From Verrucomicrobiia bacterium (GTDB lineage Bacteria; Verrucomicrobiota; Verrucomicrobiia; Limisphaerales; UBA9464), in contig JAHCBB010000020.1 in assembly GCA_019634635.1 (NCBI GenBank), positions 1 to 64,000 on the forward strand: 64,000 nucleotides of DNA, read 5' to 3'. The stretch's first letter is position 1; each line of letters starts with the position of its first letter. The notes below the pieces were generated by a model. That model ran no database searches and was not told the origin of the DNA. It worked only from the letters and a program-made list of their open reading frames with translations. The position numbers were made by a program, and so were the translations under genes. This document shows positions 55,725 to 64,000 of this stretch, piece after piece.

Positions 55725-56336
55725 ATGGCTGCGACCGACCCCGGGCTTGCCCCGGTTTCCTGGACGCGGATGGTTCGGGCGGTGGAAAAGGTCCGCGAAC
55801 GCCTGCTCCGCGCCGCAAGCGCTCTTGAAGCGGCCGGGATTGCCTACGCCGTGGTGGGTGGCAACGCGGTTGCCGCGCACGTGTCGCGCGTTGATGAAGC
55901 CGCCGTCCGCACCACCCGCGGTGTGGACATCCTGCTGCGTCGTTCCGATCTCGCGGCGGCCGGAGCCGCCTTGGCGGCGGTGGGATTCATCCATCGGCGG
56001 GTGGCCGGACTTGGCCTGGCCGGAGGAATGGATGTTTTTCTCGATGGTCCGGAAGCCAGCATTCGCGATGCGCTGCACATCGTTCCCGCCGGCGAAAAGG
56101 TACGTCCCGACAGCGTGCTCGCCGCACCGGACGTCACCGACTCCGAAGCCGGAGACCAGTTCAGGCTGATCACTCTGTCCGCGCTGGTGGCCATGAAACT
56201 GGTGAGCTTCCGTGACCGGGACCGGACCCATCTCCGCGACCTGATCGAGCTGGGTCTGCTGGATGCCTCCTGGTGTGATCGCCTGCCGCCGCCGCTGGCC
56301 GGGCGGCTGCAGCAGTTGCTGGACAGCCCGGAATGA
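55725..56336 (+). CDS. Nucleotidyltransferase-fold protein
   Basis: 203 residues from the ATG at 55725; a TTG at 55698 is in frame. The core AGIAYAVVGGNAVAAHVSRV followed by RTTRGVDILLRR is the NTase pattern GG-x-A...D-x-D/DILL used by many antitoxin-type and aminoglycoside-type transferases; here the second position reads VDILL, so only one carboxylate of the usual D-x-D is visible. A C-terminal helix set (LSALVAMKLVSFRDRDRTHLRDLIELGLL) is typical of MNT-like proteins. It is followed with ATGA overlap by a disrupted frame. It could be an antitoxin-type or degraded enzyme. Confidence 0.72.
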   Translation: MAATDPGLAPVSWTRMVRAVEKVRERLLRAASALEAAGIAYAVVGGNAVAAHVSRVDEAAVRTTRGVDILLRRSDLAAAGAALAAVGFIHRRVAGLGLAGGMDVFLDGPEASIRDALHIVPAGEKVRPDSVLAAPDVTDSEAGDQFRLITLSALVAMKLVSFRDRDRTHLRDLIELGLLDASWCDRLPPPLAGRLQQLLDSPE

Positions 56337-56960
56337 ATGGAGGGAGTCGGCTCGACAGGATCACCTGAGGAGTCCCAGGGAGCGGCTGGTGGGTGGCCTG
56401 GCGTTGGGGGAGAAGTTGACGGCGCGGCGGATTCTGAAGGGACTGCGAGCCAACCGGTCAGCAGGGTCAGCGCCGAGCGGGCAGGTGCGCTCCGGACCGA
56501 CGGCGGGAACTGGGAGGTGGGGGTGCCGATTCTGCCGCAACCCGACCCCGGGGTGGACCGGTTGTTCTCCGTTGTCGTTGGCACGCGGAACAATGACGGG
56601 GCGATCCTGGAACTGCTGAATTGGGTTTTGACGATTCGCCGGGAGAGACCTTCACGCGCGAGCAGCTCTCGCGGTTCCATCACGCGGTCGCGACGCTGGC
56701 CGTCCGTCCGCTCCTGCGCCACCTGTGCCACAGCGGCGGTTGCCCCGACACGCCCGAGGCCCGCTTCGACGCGGGGCTCGGCACCGGAACGCCCGTCCTC
56801 GAGGACTGCGTGGACCGGAGGCCCTTCAAGTTCACCATCAAATTGGGCCGGAGCGGTCTGACCGCTGCGAACGCAGTGGACCTCGAAGTCGCGCGGCGGC
56901 AGGCCGCGGTCAGGACGGACAAGTGCCCGCGGCACGGGCGGCGGGAATTCCGTCCATCCG
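56333..56960 (+). pseudogene. Multiply frameshifted unidentified gene
   Basis: Segments with steady high GC3 lie in successive frames of one strand. An ATG overlapping the NTase stop opens MNGGSRLDRIT and stops at 56366-56368. Another frame continues RERLVGGLALGEKLTARRILKGLRAN, a third EVGVPILPQPDPGVDRLF, then RNNDGAILELLNW, and the first frame resumes FDDSPGETFTREQLSRFHHA, ATLAVRPLLRHLCHSGGC and KFTIKLGRSGLTAANAVDLE. No single frame is open throughout. I do not recognise the family. The rest of the gap to prfB has no gene. Confidence 0.45.
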
Positions 56961-57048
56961 GGCACCTCCTCCCGGCCAGCGGTCCGGCGCACCTGTTTGG
57001 ATTTCCCCTCGCCCTGCCGCGGGGGGGGCGCCTACCTTCCGCGGCCGA

Positions 57049-58203
57049 ATGTTCGAAGTTTCGCGGGCCAATCTGGACGTCCTGACGGCCAAGCTTGGCC
57101 AGTTGCGCCGGTTTGTGGACCTGCCGGCGTCGTTGCGTCGGATCGCCGAGTTCGATGCGCAGATGGGCTCCGACTCGTTTTGGGCGAATCAGGAGGCGGC
57201 GAAGAAGGTCATCGAGGAGGCCAACCAGTTGAAGAAGCGGGTGGAGCCGATGGTGGGGTTTGAGCGGCGGGCGGACGATCTTCGGCTCCTGCTGGACCTG
57301 GGCGAATCCGAGCCCCAGGCCGGCCAGGATGCCGTCCAGAAGGAGGTGGATGCCGAGTTGGAGGTGCTGAACCGGCAGGTGGACCGCTTCGAATTGGAGG
57401 TCCTGCTCACGGGACCCCATGACCACCGGAACGCGATCTTCAGCATTCAGGCGGGGGCCGGGGGCACCGAGGCGCAGGACTGGGCGCAGATGCTTTCGCG
57501 GATGTACGAGCGGTGGTTCGAGTCGCGCGGCTGGAAATTTGAATCCACCGATGCGCTCCCGGGCGAGCAGGCCGGTCTGAAGAGCATCACGTACCGGGTT
57601 GAGGGCGACAATGCCTACGGGTTCTGCAAGGCCGAGCGCGGCGTTCACCGGTTGGTGCGCATCTCCCCGTTCGACTCCAACAAACGGCGCCACACCAGCT
57701 TTTCCAGCGTGGATGTCATCGCCGAAATCAGCGATCTCAGCGAGAGCGACATCGTGATTCCCAAGAGTGAAATCCTGCGCGACACGTTTCGATCGGGCGG
57801 CAAGGGCGGGCAGAACGTGAACAAGGTCGAGACCGCCGTCCGCCTCACGCACCTGCCCACCGGCCTGGTGGCGGCTTCGCAGGCCCAGCGCAGCCAGGCC
57901 CAGAACGAAGCCACGGCGATGGCCATGCTGATCTCCAAGCTCTATGCGCTGAAACTCGACCAGGCCAAGGGGGAGATGGAGCGGTTTTACGGGGACAAGG
58001 GCAGCGTGTCCTGGGGCAACCAGATCCGCAGCTACGTCTTCCAGCCGTACCGCATGGTCAAGGATCTGCGCACTGGCGTGCAGACGAGCAACGTCCAGGC
58101 GGTGATGGATGGCGACCTCGACGCCTTCGTCAACGGCTGGCTGCGGGCGGGGTGTCCGCTGAAGCGGAATCCCGGGCTCAAGGACGACGAGGAACTGGCA
58201 TGA
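57049..58203 (+). CDS. prfB: Peptide chain release factor 2
   Basis: 384 residues from the ATG at 57049. The GGQ peptidyl-hydrolysis motif is Gly253-Gly254-Gln255 in SGGKGGQNVNK, and the stop-codon recognition loop is Ser206-Pro207-Phe208 in ISPFDSNKRRHTSF, the RF2-type SPF that reads UGA and UAA. The N-terminal coiled coil (ANQEAAKKVIEEANQLKKRV) is normal. The frame is continuous, so the programmed frameshift of E. coli prfB is absent. Its stop overlaps the trpC start (ATGA). The large open frame upstream is not conserved. Confidence 0.96.
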   Translation: MFEVSRANLDVLTAKLGQLRRFVDLPASLRRIAEFDAQMGSDSFWANQEAAKKVIEEANQLKKRVEPMVGFERRADDLRLLLDLGESEPQAGQDAVQKEVDAELEVLNRQVDRFELEVLLTGPHDHRNAIFSIQAGAGGTEAQDWAQMLSRMYERWFESRGWKFESTDALPGEQAGLKSITYRVEGDNAYGFCKAERGVHRLVRISPFDSNKRRHTSFSSVDVIAEISDLSESDIVIPKSEILRDTFRSGGKGGQNVNKVETAVRLTHLPTGLVAASQAQRSQAQNEATAMAMLISKLYALKLDQAKGEMERFYGDKGSVSWGNQIRSYVFQPYRMVKDLRTGVQTSNVQAVMDGDLDAFVNGWLRAGCPLKRNPGLKDDEELA

Positions 58204-59069
58204 ACATTCTTGATACCATCGTCGCCAGGAAAAGGATCGAGATCGGCCGGCTGCCGGCTGGGGCCGTGAGCGCCCGCCGGCTTCGCGAGGCCTTGCGGGA
58301 CCGGCCGGGAGGCGTCCGGGACTTCTCCGGGGCGCTCCGGCGTCCCCGTGCCGGTGACGTCGGCCTGATTGCCGAGGTGAAGAAGGCGTCCCCCAGCCTG
58401 GGGGTGATCTGTCCCGACTTTGATCCGGTCCGGATCGCCAGGGAATACGAAGCGGCCGGGGCGAGCTGCCTGTCGGTGCTGACCGATGAGGTCTTCTTCC
58501 AGGGTGCCCTCGACCACCTCCGCGCCGTTCGCGCGGCGGTCCGCCTGCCGCTGCTCCGCAAGGATTTCATCGTGGACGAACGGCAGATCCTCGAGGCGGC
58601 GGAGGGCGGTGCGGACGCCATCCTGCTCATCGCGGCCATCCTGGCGGACGACCCGTTGCAGCATTTCCATGCGCTGGCCGATGCCGCCGGCCTGGCGGTG
58701 CTGGTGGAGGTGCACGATGAGGAGGAGCTGGAGCGCGCCGTGCGGTGCGGGGCCCGGCTGCTGGGGGTGAACAATCGCGACCTGAAGACCTTCCAGGTGG
58801 ATCTGGCCACCACCGAGCGGCTGGCCCGACGCATTCCCGGCGATCTCCCGGGCGGGGCCCCGCTGCTGGTTGGAGAGAGCGGGATCCGGACCCGCGAGGA
58901 GGTGTTGCGTTTGAAGGCCTGCGGGGTCCGCGGAATCCTGGTCGGGGAATCGCTCATGCGCTCCGGGGACGTGGCGGGCCAGGTCGCCCGTCTCCTTGGC
59001 CTGGCGCCCGCTTCCGGACTCGGGTCGCCCACCACCCGTTCGTTGCGCGACGAACCGGCGGGTTGCTGA
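58200..59069 (+). CDS. trpC: Indole-3-glycerol phosphate synthase
   Basis: 289 residues, a TIM barrel. Conserved parts are the N-terminal ILDTIVARKRIEI, AEVKKASPSLGVI with catalytic Lys, GASCLSVLTDEVFFQG, LLRKDFIVDERQI with catalytic Lys, LLGVNNRDLKTFQVD and the phosphate loop GESGI with ILVGESLMR. It closes the indole ring in tryptophan synthesis. The C-terminus is extended by about 20 residues beyond the barrel. It is translationally coupled to prfB by ATGA, which is not the usual partner. It converges with the rlmD-like gene, 85 bp between stops. Confidence 0.97.
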   Translation: MNILDTIVARKRIEIGRLPAGAVSARRLREALRDRPGGVRDFSGALRRPRAGDVGLIAEVKKASPSLGVICPDFDPVRIAREYEAAGASCLSVLTDEVFFQGALDHLRAVRAAVRLPLLRKDFIVDERQILEAAEGGADAILLIAAILADDPLQHFHALADAAGLAVLVEVHDEEELERAVRCGARLLGVNNRDLKTFQVDLATTERLARRIPGDLPGGAPLLVGESGIRTREEVLRLKACGVRGILVGESLMRSGDVAGQVARLLGLAPASGLGSPTTRSLRDEPAGC

Positions 59070-59154
59070 AGGGGTGCGTCCGCGGCGGGTGGCGGCCGGG
59101 GGCCTGCGTGTCCGCGGCCGGTCCCGACCGCGAGCGATCGGAAGCTTGCCCGGG

Positions 59155-60330
59155 TCACCCGGTCGGCGGGCCCCGGCGCAGGTCGGCGACACACTCGACG
59201 TGCTGGGTCTGCGGGAACAGGTCCACCGGTTGGACGTCCACCAACCGGTAGCGGTCGTCGGCACAGAGGTGCTTGAGATCGCGCGCGAGCGTCGCCGGGT
59301 GGCAGCTGACGTAGAGGATTTGTGCCGGGGCGGTGTCGCGCAGGACGTTCAGTGCGGGCGGGCGGCATCCCACCCGCGGCGGGTCCAACAGCACGGCGGT
59401 GCGGGACGGATCGCTGCGGGCGAGCAGGGCCGGCAGGAGGGCGTCGGTGTCGCCGGCGACAAATTCACCACGGGTGATGCCCCGTCGGCGCTGGTTCTCG
59501 CGGGCCGCCCGGATGGCTGGCGCATCCAGCTCCACGCCGACAAAACTCTCGACCGAGGACGCCAGCGACAAACTGAAGAAGCCCACCCCGCAGTAGGCAT
59601 CCACCAGATGGCGGGTCGCGGCGTCCCCGAGCCGGCGGCGGACGGCATCCAGCAGGGCGGGCAACACGAAGAAATTGTTCTGGAAGAAGCTGTGTTCCGG
59701 CACCACCCAGTCCTCCGGGGGGATGCGCAGCAGGGTCTTGAGGCCTCCCTTGGGTGGCGGATTGCGGCGCCAGTCCCGCAGGGCCTCGTTGAGCGCGGGT
59801 TCGGCAATGGCGCAGGACTCGATGTCGCAGACCAGGCCGCAATCCGATCGGACGAAGCCCAGGTTGAGTTTTTGGGCCGGCTTGTTCCACTGGCTGCGGA
59901 CGAGGATGCGGTTGCGGTATCCGTATGGACTGGGGCAGGGAATCACCTCGCGCACGGGGGGCTGCTCAAAATGGCCCACGCGCTGGAACAGGTCGGTGAT
60001 CTGCTTGCGTTTCCATCGCAGTTGGGCGGCATAGTCGAGGTGCTGGTACTGGCATCCGCCGCACGCGCCGAAGTAGGGGCAGCGCGGGACGACCCGTTCC
60101 GGCGAGTGGGTCCAGCGCCGGGAAACCATCCCTCGGGCGAAGCGCGGGCGCACCTCGGTGAGCTTGGCTTCCACGCGTTCGCCCGGGAGTGCGAACGGGA
60201 CAAAGACCACGAACTCGCCCAGGCGGGCGACGCCCTCGCCGCCGAATGCCAGGTCGGTGATCTCCAGGAGCACATGGTCACCGACGCCCGGGAGTGGGGT
60301 GGATTGCGGTGGGGGGCAGGGTGCGGACAC
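59155..60330 (-). CDS. rlmD: 23S rRNA (uracil-C5)-methyltransferase, RlmD type
   Basis: 391 residues from a GTG at 60330; an ATG at 60501 would add 57 residues of poor quality, so the start is uncertain. A TRAM domain (EITDLAFGGEGVARLGEFVVFVPFALPGE) is followed by a [4Fe-4S] site CPYFGACGGCQYQ with the fourth Cys in DIESCAIAE, then the SAM-binding DAYCGVGFFSLSLA, the LLDPPRVG motif and the catalytic Cys in ILYVSCHPATLARDL. The four-cysteine cluster distinguishes RlmD from TrmA. It methylates U1939 (E. coli numbering) or a related rRNA uridine. Confidence 0.93.
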   Translation of the reverse strand: MSAPCPPPQSTPLPGVGDHVLLEITDLAFGGEGVARLGEFVVFVPFALPGERVEAKLTEVRPRFARGMVSRRWTHSPERVVPRCPYFGACGGCQYQHLDYAAQLRWKRKQITDLFQRVGHFEQPPVREVIPCPSPYGYRNRILVRSQWNKPAQKLNLGFVRSDCGLVCDIESCAIAEPALNEALRDWRRNPPPKGGLKTLLRIPPEDWVVPEHSFFQNNFFVLPALLDAVRRRLGDAATRHLVDAYCGVGFFSLSLASSVESFVGVELDAPAIRAARENQRRRGITRGEFVAGDTDALLPALLARSDPSRTAVLLDPPRVGCRPPALNVLRDTAPAQILYVSCHPATLARDLKHLCADDRYRLVDVQPVDLFPQTQHVECVADLRRGPPTG

Positions 60331-60516
60331 GTCGTCAGAGCGGGATAAGTCGTCGAAGCCTTCAGGATGCACGGAGGTGCCGGTCCGTCGCAATGTCCGG
60401 ATTTTTTGCTTGTCGGATCCGGTCGTGGTGCAGCACAACCGGAGCGTTCCCCGGTCTGAACCCTTCGTGCAGCACTTCGATGGTGCGGCACGCGTCACCA
60501 TCAAATCCCTGCCCCC

Positions 60517-63021
60517 ATGAGCTCTCAAGCCTCTCAGCAGCCCCCGTTCCCCTGTTCCAGGCGCCTTCCAGCCGTCGTGCTGGTGCTGGCGACCGTCGCG
60601 CTGTGCATGCTCCCGGCGTCCGCCCAGCTCATTTATCAGGAAGGCTTCAACGACGACGGCTCCAAGGCGGTGCCGCCGCGCTACACCATCACCGACGGCA
60701 TGGCTTATGAGCCGCCCTTCGAGGCGGGAAACCCCTTTGGCATTCCCGACACGCAGCTCGGTCCGGTGTACTGGGCGCATAGTTTCGAGGTCTCATTTGT
60801 TGGCGTCCCCGGGCCCACGGCCGGGCGCCGGGCCATGCTGGCCTGGGATTCGGCGATCGCAGATTCGGACGTCACCCCCCAGACTTGGCAGTTGGTGGAG
60901 GGCACGGTGCAGTGGCTGGCCGACAACAAGGCAAATGCGACGGTGCTGTTCACCCCAAGCCAGTTTGCCGCCCAAAGCATGGCGGATCACCTCGCGGCGG
61001 CCGGCTATGTGATCGTGGATGACGACGAGAGCACGCCGGAGGACAGCGTGATTGCCGACGTCGTGATCCGCGCGCCGTCCGGTGTGAACGTCAGCAGGTT
61101 CGCCCAGTCCAGCAAGGGCGTGCTCGTCATGTCCTCCCTGGATCATGACGACATGCTGACCAGCAGCATTGGCGCAACGGCAAGCTTCACGGCAACGACC
61201 GCGACCGTGGTGACGGCGCATCCCGCGGCCGGGGGCCTGACCGGGACGTTCAACGTCATCGCCGCGGACACCGGCCCGCATTCGTGGCAGTTGATCGGCT
61301 CGATCCTGCCCACCGGGTCCACGACGGTCGCCACCATGGTTCGGGAGGTCCCGCCGACGGCGGCCTCGCTTGCCGATGTGGACGCCATGGTCGCAGGCAC
61401 CAAGCAGAGCCAGCAGGCCACCGCGACGGTTTCGGAAGTGGACTTTGCGGATGGGTCCTTCGGGGATTTCCAGGCGGACAATCCGATTCCGGGTGACTTC
61501 ACGGCCCCCTTCGGGCTTGTGATTCGCGGAAGTCTCAACGTTTCCGCTGCCGGGCGCTACAGCTTCGCCGTGGCGTCCGATGACGGTGCGCGACTGCGGA
61601 TTGACGTGGATCGCAACGGGCTGACCGACGCGGACAATGTGATCGTCAACGACACGGCCCAGGCCCATGCGCCCCGGTACGGGGATGTCACCTTTCCCGC
61701 GGCGGGTCTCTATGACTTCGAGGTGGCAATGTTCAATTCGGGGGGTGCCGGCGACGTCGAGTTCTCAGTCTCCCTGCAGGCCGGTGGCGGGGACACCTCG
61801 GCGATCAGTTCCGGGAACTGGGAGTTGATCGGGCAAACCTTTTCCGCCGCGGTGTCCCTGGACGGCACGGCGACGGCGACGAGCTATCAGCCCACAGGTG
61901 CGTCGGAGTTCGAGACCCTGCCGTTGTTGGTCGTCAACAACGGTCCGGGGGATGTGCCGCCCGGAAACGTGTTTGGCGGTGGACCGTTCACCGGATTCGA
62001 GGGAACCGGCTTCTTTGCGGGATCCGCGATCAACAAGGCCACGGAGCCGGGATTCTCGCTTTCCGACGAGTTTGGATCCTACCGTTCGTTGCGGCTGCGG
62101 CCGGTGGATGTCTCGGGCGCTTCCGATGTCACGGTCACGGTCGCCCTTGCGGCGACCTTTCTCGACTTCGAGACCGACGACCGGCTCGACATCTGGGCGT
62201 ATCCCGACGGTGAGTTTTCGACCCCGGTCCGGCTTGCGCGCTTCTCAGCCCCCACCGGCAACGACAAGTTCTTCGCCGACGTGGACCACGGGAATGCGAA
62301 TCCCCTTGGCCTGGAGTTTCTCGATGTCACCTATCCGGCCCCTCCCGGATCCCGTCAGCTCATCATCGAATTCCGGGCGTTCAGCACGTGGTGGAATGAA
62401 ACGCTGGCCTTCGACAATGTGCGCATCCGGAGCGGGGCGTCGGAGCCGTTGGGATCGCTGGCCGCATCGGTCGCCGGGGACGACATCCGGCTGTCCTGGT
62501 CCGGCGGCAGCCCGCCGTACCTGGTCCAGGGCAAGCTCGCGTTGACGGATCCGCAGTGGCTGGACCTTGAAACCGTGGCCACGCCCTCGGCCGTCATCCC
62601 GATGGCGGCTCCGGGCGGGGTGTTTCGCGTGCAGGACGCCGCGGGAAAAACGGTGCGCCTGTTCAAGGCGGTGTTGAACGGGGCCAACGAACGCCCGAAT
62701 CCGGTGGATGTGCCGGGGACGGGAGTGGGGCTGCTCGCACTGGACGGCCTGACCGCGACGTATGTGGTCGGCTATGAACAACTGACGGCGACACCGACGG
62801 CCTATCACCTGCACGGCTTTGGAACTGCCGAGCAGGCGGCGGGCGTGCTGTTCAACCTGGTGCCCGCCGGCACTCTGGGAACCAGCGGCACGTTTGCGGG
62901 CCAGCAGACCGTGACGCAGGCGACTGCGGACGGCATCGTCGGGGGTCTGACCTACTTCAATATTCACACTCCGGCGAATCCGCCGGGTGAGATCCGGGGC
63001 CAGGTGCTTCCGGTGCCCTGA
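60517..63021 (+). CDS. Secreted protein with PA14-like and CHRD domains
   Basis: 834 residues with a signal peptide (LVLATVALCMLPASAQ). Residues 40-260 contain a glutamine-amidotransferase/ThuA-like fold (WLADNKANATVLFTPSQFAAQ, DVVIRAPSGVNVSRF, GVLVMSSLDHDDML). About 324-430 is a PA14-like domain (GRYSFAVASDDGARLRIDVDRNG). A middle lectin-like beta domain follows. Residues about 713-834 are a CHRD domain (FKAVLNGANERPNPVDVPGTG to TPANPPGEIRGQVLPV). These are extracellular binding modules; no catalytic signature is definite. It is 186 bp from the rlmD start, facing away from it. Confidence 0.82.
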   Translation: MSSQASQQPPFPCSRRLPAVVLVLATVALCMLPASAQLIYQEGFNDDGSKAVPPRYTITDGMAYEPPFEAGNPFGIPDTQLGPVYWAHSFEVSFVGVPGPTAGRRAMLAWDSAIADSDVTPQTWQLVEGTVQWLADNKANATVLFTPSQFAAQSMADHLAAAGYVIVDDDESTPEDSVIADVVIRAPSGVNVSRFAQSSKGVLVMSSLDHDDMLTSSIGATASFTATTATVVTAHPAAGGLTGTFNVIAADTGPHSWQLIGSILPTGSTTVATMVREVPPTAASLADVDAMVAGTKQSQQATATVSEVDFADGSFGDFQADNPIPGDFTAPFGLVIRGSLNVSAAGRYSFAVASDDGARLRIDVDRNGLTDADNVIVNDTAQAHAPRYGDVTFPAAGLYDFEVAMFNSGGAGDVEFSVSLQAGGGDTSAISSGNWELIGQTFSAAVSLDGTATATSYQPTGASEFETLPLLVVNNGPGDVPPGNVFGGGPFTGFEGTGFFAGSAINKATEPGFSLSDEFGSYRSLRLRPVDVSGASDVTVTVALAATFLDFETDDRLDIWAYPDGEFSTPVRLARFSAPTGNDKFFADVDHGNANPLGLEFLDVTYPAPPGSRQLIIEFRAFSTWWNETLAFDNVRIRSGASEPLGSLAASVAGDDIRLSWSGGSPPYLVQGKLALTDPQWLDLETVATPSAVIPMAAPGGVFRVQDAAGKTVRLFKAVLNGANERPNPVDVPGTGVGLLALDGLTATYVVGYEQLTATPTAYHLHGFGTAEQAAGVLFNLVPAGTLGTSGTFAGQQTVTQATADGIVGGLTYFNIHTPANPPGEIRGQVLPVP

Positions 63022-63034
63022 CCCGAGCCTTTTT

Positions 63035-63052
63035 CGTTCCCGGGTGGGAACG
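63035..63052. other. 7-bp perfect hairpin after the CHRD gene
   Basis: CGTTCCC (63035-63041) and GGGAACG (63046-63052) form a 7-bp stem with a 4-base loop, 14 bp after the stop. A T-run precedes it rather than follows it, so on either strand it lacks the classical U-tract. It could be a weak or Rho-assisted terminator. Confidence 0.4.
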
Positions 63053-63169
63053 AGCCCGAGGCGGGCGCCGGCGGTGTGAACCGTGTGTCATCCCGGCGCC
63101 CGCCTTCATTTCCGTTCTGATTTGGTTTGATTTGAAGCCGGATTCCCGTCTGTCCTCCGGGGTCTTCGC

Positions 63170-64000
63170 GTGAATCCATTGTTGGGCGTCATCCTTCAGG
63201 ATCTCCCCGATATTCCCACGGGCCGGCACCGCCGGGGTGTCGAGTGGCCGCTGCAACCGCCCTTTTCGGTCGCCGGGCGCTTTCTGGAGTCGGCAGAACG
63301 TCACGCGGAACGAACGGCGATCCTCCGGCACGGTCTTCCGTCCGTCAGCTATGCGAGTCTGGCGAACAGGGTGGCGGGCGTGCGATCCCGGCTTCGGGCT
63401 GCCGGGGTCCGGGCGGGCGAGGTGGTGGCGGTGGCCATCGGGGAGGAATGCATGGAGTGGATCCCCTCCTTGCTGGGCGTGCTGGCCGAGGGCGCCGCCT
63501 ATCTGGCTCTTGATTTGCGCCTGCCCGCAGCACGGATTCGGAACCTCATCGAGGACAGCACGGCGGACAAAGTGCTGTGTGGGCCCTCGGCGCACGGGTG
63601 CGTTGCCGCTTGGGAACTGGCGGACGTGACGTTGATCCGGGATGATCCGGAAATCCGGGACCGCGAGGCGCATCCCGTCGTCCCGTGTTCCGAGAACGCG
63701 GTGGCCTTCCTGACCTATACCTCCGGCTCGACCGGGGCGCCCAAAGGCATCGCCATCCGGCACGTCAACATCCTGCACGAGGTGGCTGTTCATTCGGCCA
63801 CCCTTTCCCTGGGCCCCGAGGATCGGCTGACCGCGCTGTACCCTCCCTCGACCGTGGGGTCCACCCGGGATCTTTACGCCGCGTTGCTTACGGGGGCCTC
63901 ATTGGCGTTTTTCCCCTTTCGTGAGCTGGGTCTGGCCGCGCTTCGGGACTGGATTCGAGATCAACGTCTGACGCGGTACCATTCCGTGCCGCCGATCTTC
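63170..64000 (+). CDS. NRPS-type amino-acid/AMP-binding adenylation enzyme, partial (runs off window)
   Basis: 277 codons are visible from a GTG at 63170 and the frame is still open at 64000. Core adenylation motifs are present: RFLESAERHAERTAILRHG, YASLANRVAGVRSRLRAAGVR (A1-A2 region), GAAYLALDLRLPAARIRNLI and the P-loop-like AFLTYTSGSTGAPKGIAIRH (A3). The PAAR-IRNLIEDS spacing and LDLRLP resemble nonribosomal peptide synthetase A domains more than acyl-CoA synthetases. It would activate a carboxylic acid with ATP. The substrate pocket and any carrier domain lie beyond the window. Confidence 0.88.
   Translation, partial: MNPLLGVILQDLPDIPTGRHRRGVEWPLQPPFSVAGRFLESAERHAERTAILRHGLPSVSYASLANRVAGVRSRLRAAGVRAGEVVAVAIGEECMEWIPSLLGVLAEGAAYLALDLRLPAARIRNLIEDSTADKVLCGPSAHGCVAAWELADVTLIRDDPEIRDREAHPVVPCSENAVAFLTYTSGSTGAPKGIAIRHVNILHEVAVHSATLSLGPEDRLTALYPPSTVGSTRDLYAALLTGASLAFFPFRELGLAALRDWIRDQRLTRYHSVPPIF

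Noticed and set aside
55425..56231. Minus-strand 268-codon frame covering the nucleotidyltransferase gene
   Set aside because: Only its last ~30 codons (PIN remnant) are protein-like; the rest is antisense of the NTase gene.
56725..57048. N-terminal extension of prfB to 56725
   Set aside because: The extra 108 codons are not RF2-like, and the conserved RF2 N-terminus begins at the ATG at 57049.
57049..57130. Programmed frameshift in prfB
   Set aside because: Looked for a CTTTGA-like slip site with an upstream SD near codon 25; the frame is continuous, so none is needed.
63035..63052. Intrinsic terminator after the CHRD gene
   Set aside because: The hairpin is perfect but lacks a following T-run on either strand, so it is listed only as a hairpin.
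1..64000. tRNA, rRNA or CRISPR array
   Set aside because: No GGTTCGAATCC-type T-loop with matching stems, no rRNA-like blocks and no regularly spaced 25-40 bp direct repeats were noticed by eye. A covariance-model scan would settle tRNAs and small RNAs.

Overview
This window looks like chromosome of a GC-rich bacterium of the Verrucomicrobiota (PVC group). The placement is an inference from gene content: a very large secreted protein combining PVC-type dehydrogenase, HEAT and CxxCH domains; a secreted PD40 propeller protein; a PadR regulator paired with a 'permease prefix' protein; a pseudopilin of the H-X9-DG type; and a compact gspE-gspL-gspM-gspD order. Many genes begin with GTG, many neighbours overlap by ATGA, and clear Shine-Dalgarno sequences are uncommon. 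I saw no rRNA, tRNA or CRISPR array.

Layout. 0-2.7 kb: a minus-strand trio of a small membrane protein, a radical SAM enzyme with a zinc-knuckle N-terminus resembling tetraether lipid synthase (Tes), and an Lgt-like membrane transferase. 2.8-6.9 kb: a DEAD-box helicase, a secreted helical-repeat protein and leuB. 6.95-7.82 kb: tandem copies of a ~303-bp repeat containing a ~165-bp element with terminal inverted repeats; related copies lie at the window start and near 29 kb. 7.8-16.6 kb: an intact recC-recB-recD operon. 16.6-21.4 kb: a DUF971 protein, an anchored unknown protein, a small zincin, a formylglycine-generating-enzyme homologue with both active-site cysteines, an ASCH-domain protein and a HicB-like protein. 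21.6-25.5 kb: a secreted beta-propeller gene between two transposase remnants (IS701-like and ISL3-like).

26-33.8 kb: a lactonase-family propeller, a patatin lipoprotein, SelO, a DUF4410 lipoprotein, RsuA and a metallophosphoesterase. 33.8-42.5 kb: a type II secretion/type IV pilus-like set (secretin, PilO/GspM-like, PilMN/GspL-like, GspE ATPase, pseudopilin) followed upstream by a secreted PQQ-like propeller. 42.8-48.6 kb: an acyltransferase, mtnA, trpB, a permease-prefix membrane protein, its PadR regulator with a strong and apparently leaderless promoter, and a small coiled-coil protein. 48.8-53.9 kb: the 1,715-residue multidomain secreted protein. 54-57 kb: a decayed accessory stretch with remnants of a sigma factor and a PIN toxin and one multiply frameshifted gene, among a DUF1186/SEC-C gene and a nucleotidyltransferase-like gene. 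57-64 kb: prfB-trpC (overlapping), an RlmD-type methyltransferase, a secreted PA14/CHRD protein, and the first 277 codons of an NRPS-type adenylation enzyme that runs off the end.

Read together, this is mostly chromosomal housekeeping (Trp, Leu and methionine-salvage genes, translation, RecBCD) plus a cell-envelope and secreted-protein repertoire. The most plausible under-described system is the lipid-type module at 0.2-2.7 kb. The adenylation gene at 63-64 kb may start another, but only its beginning is visible.
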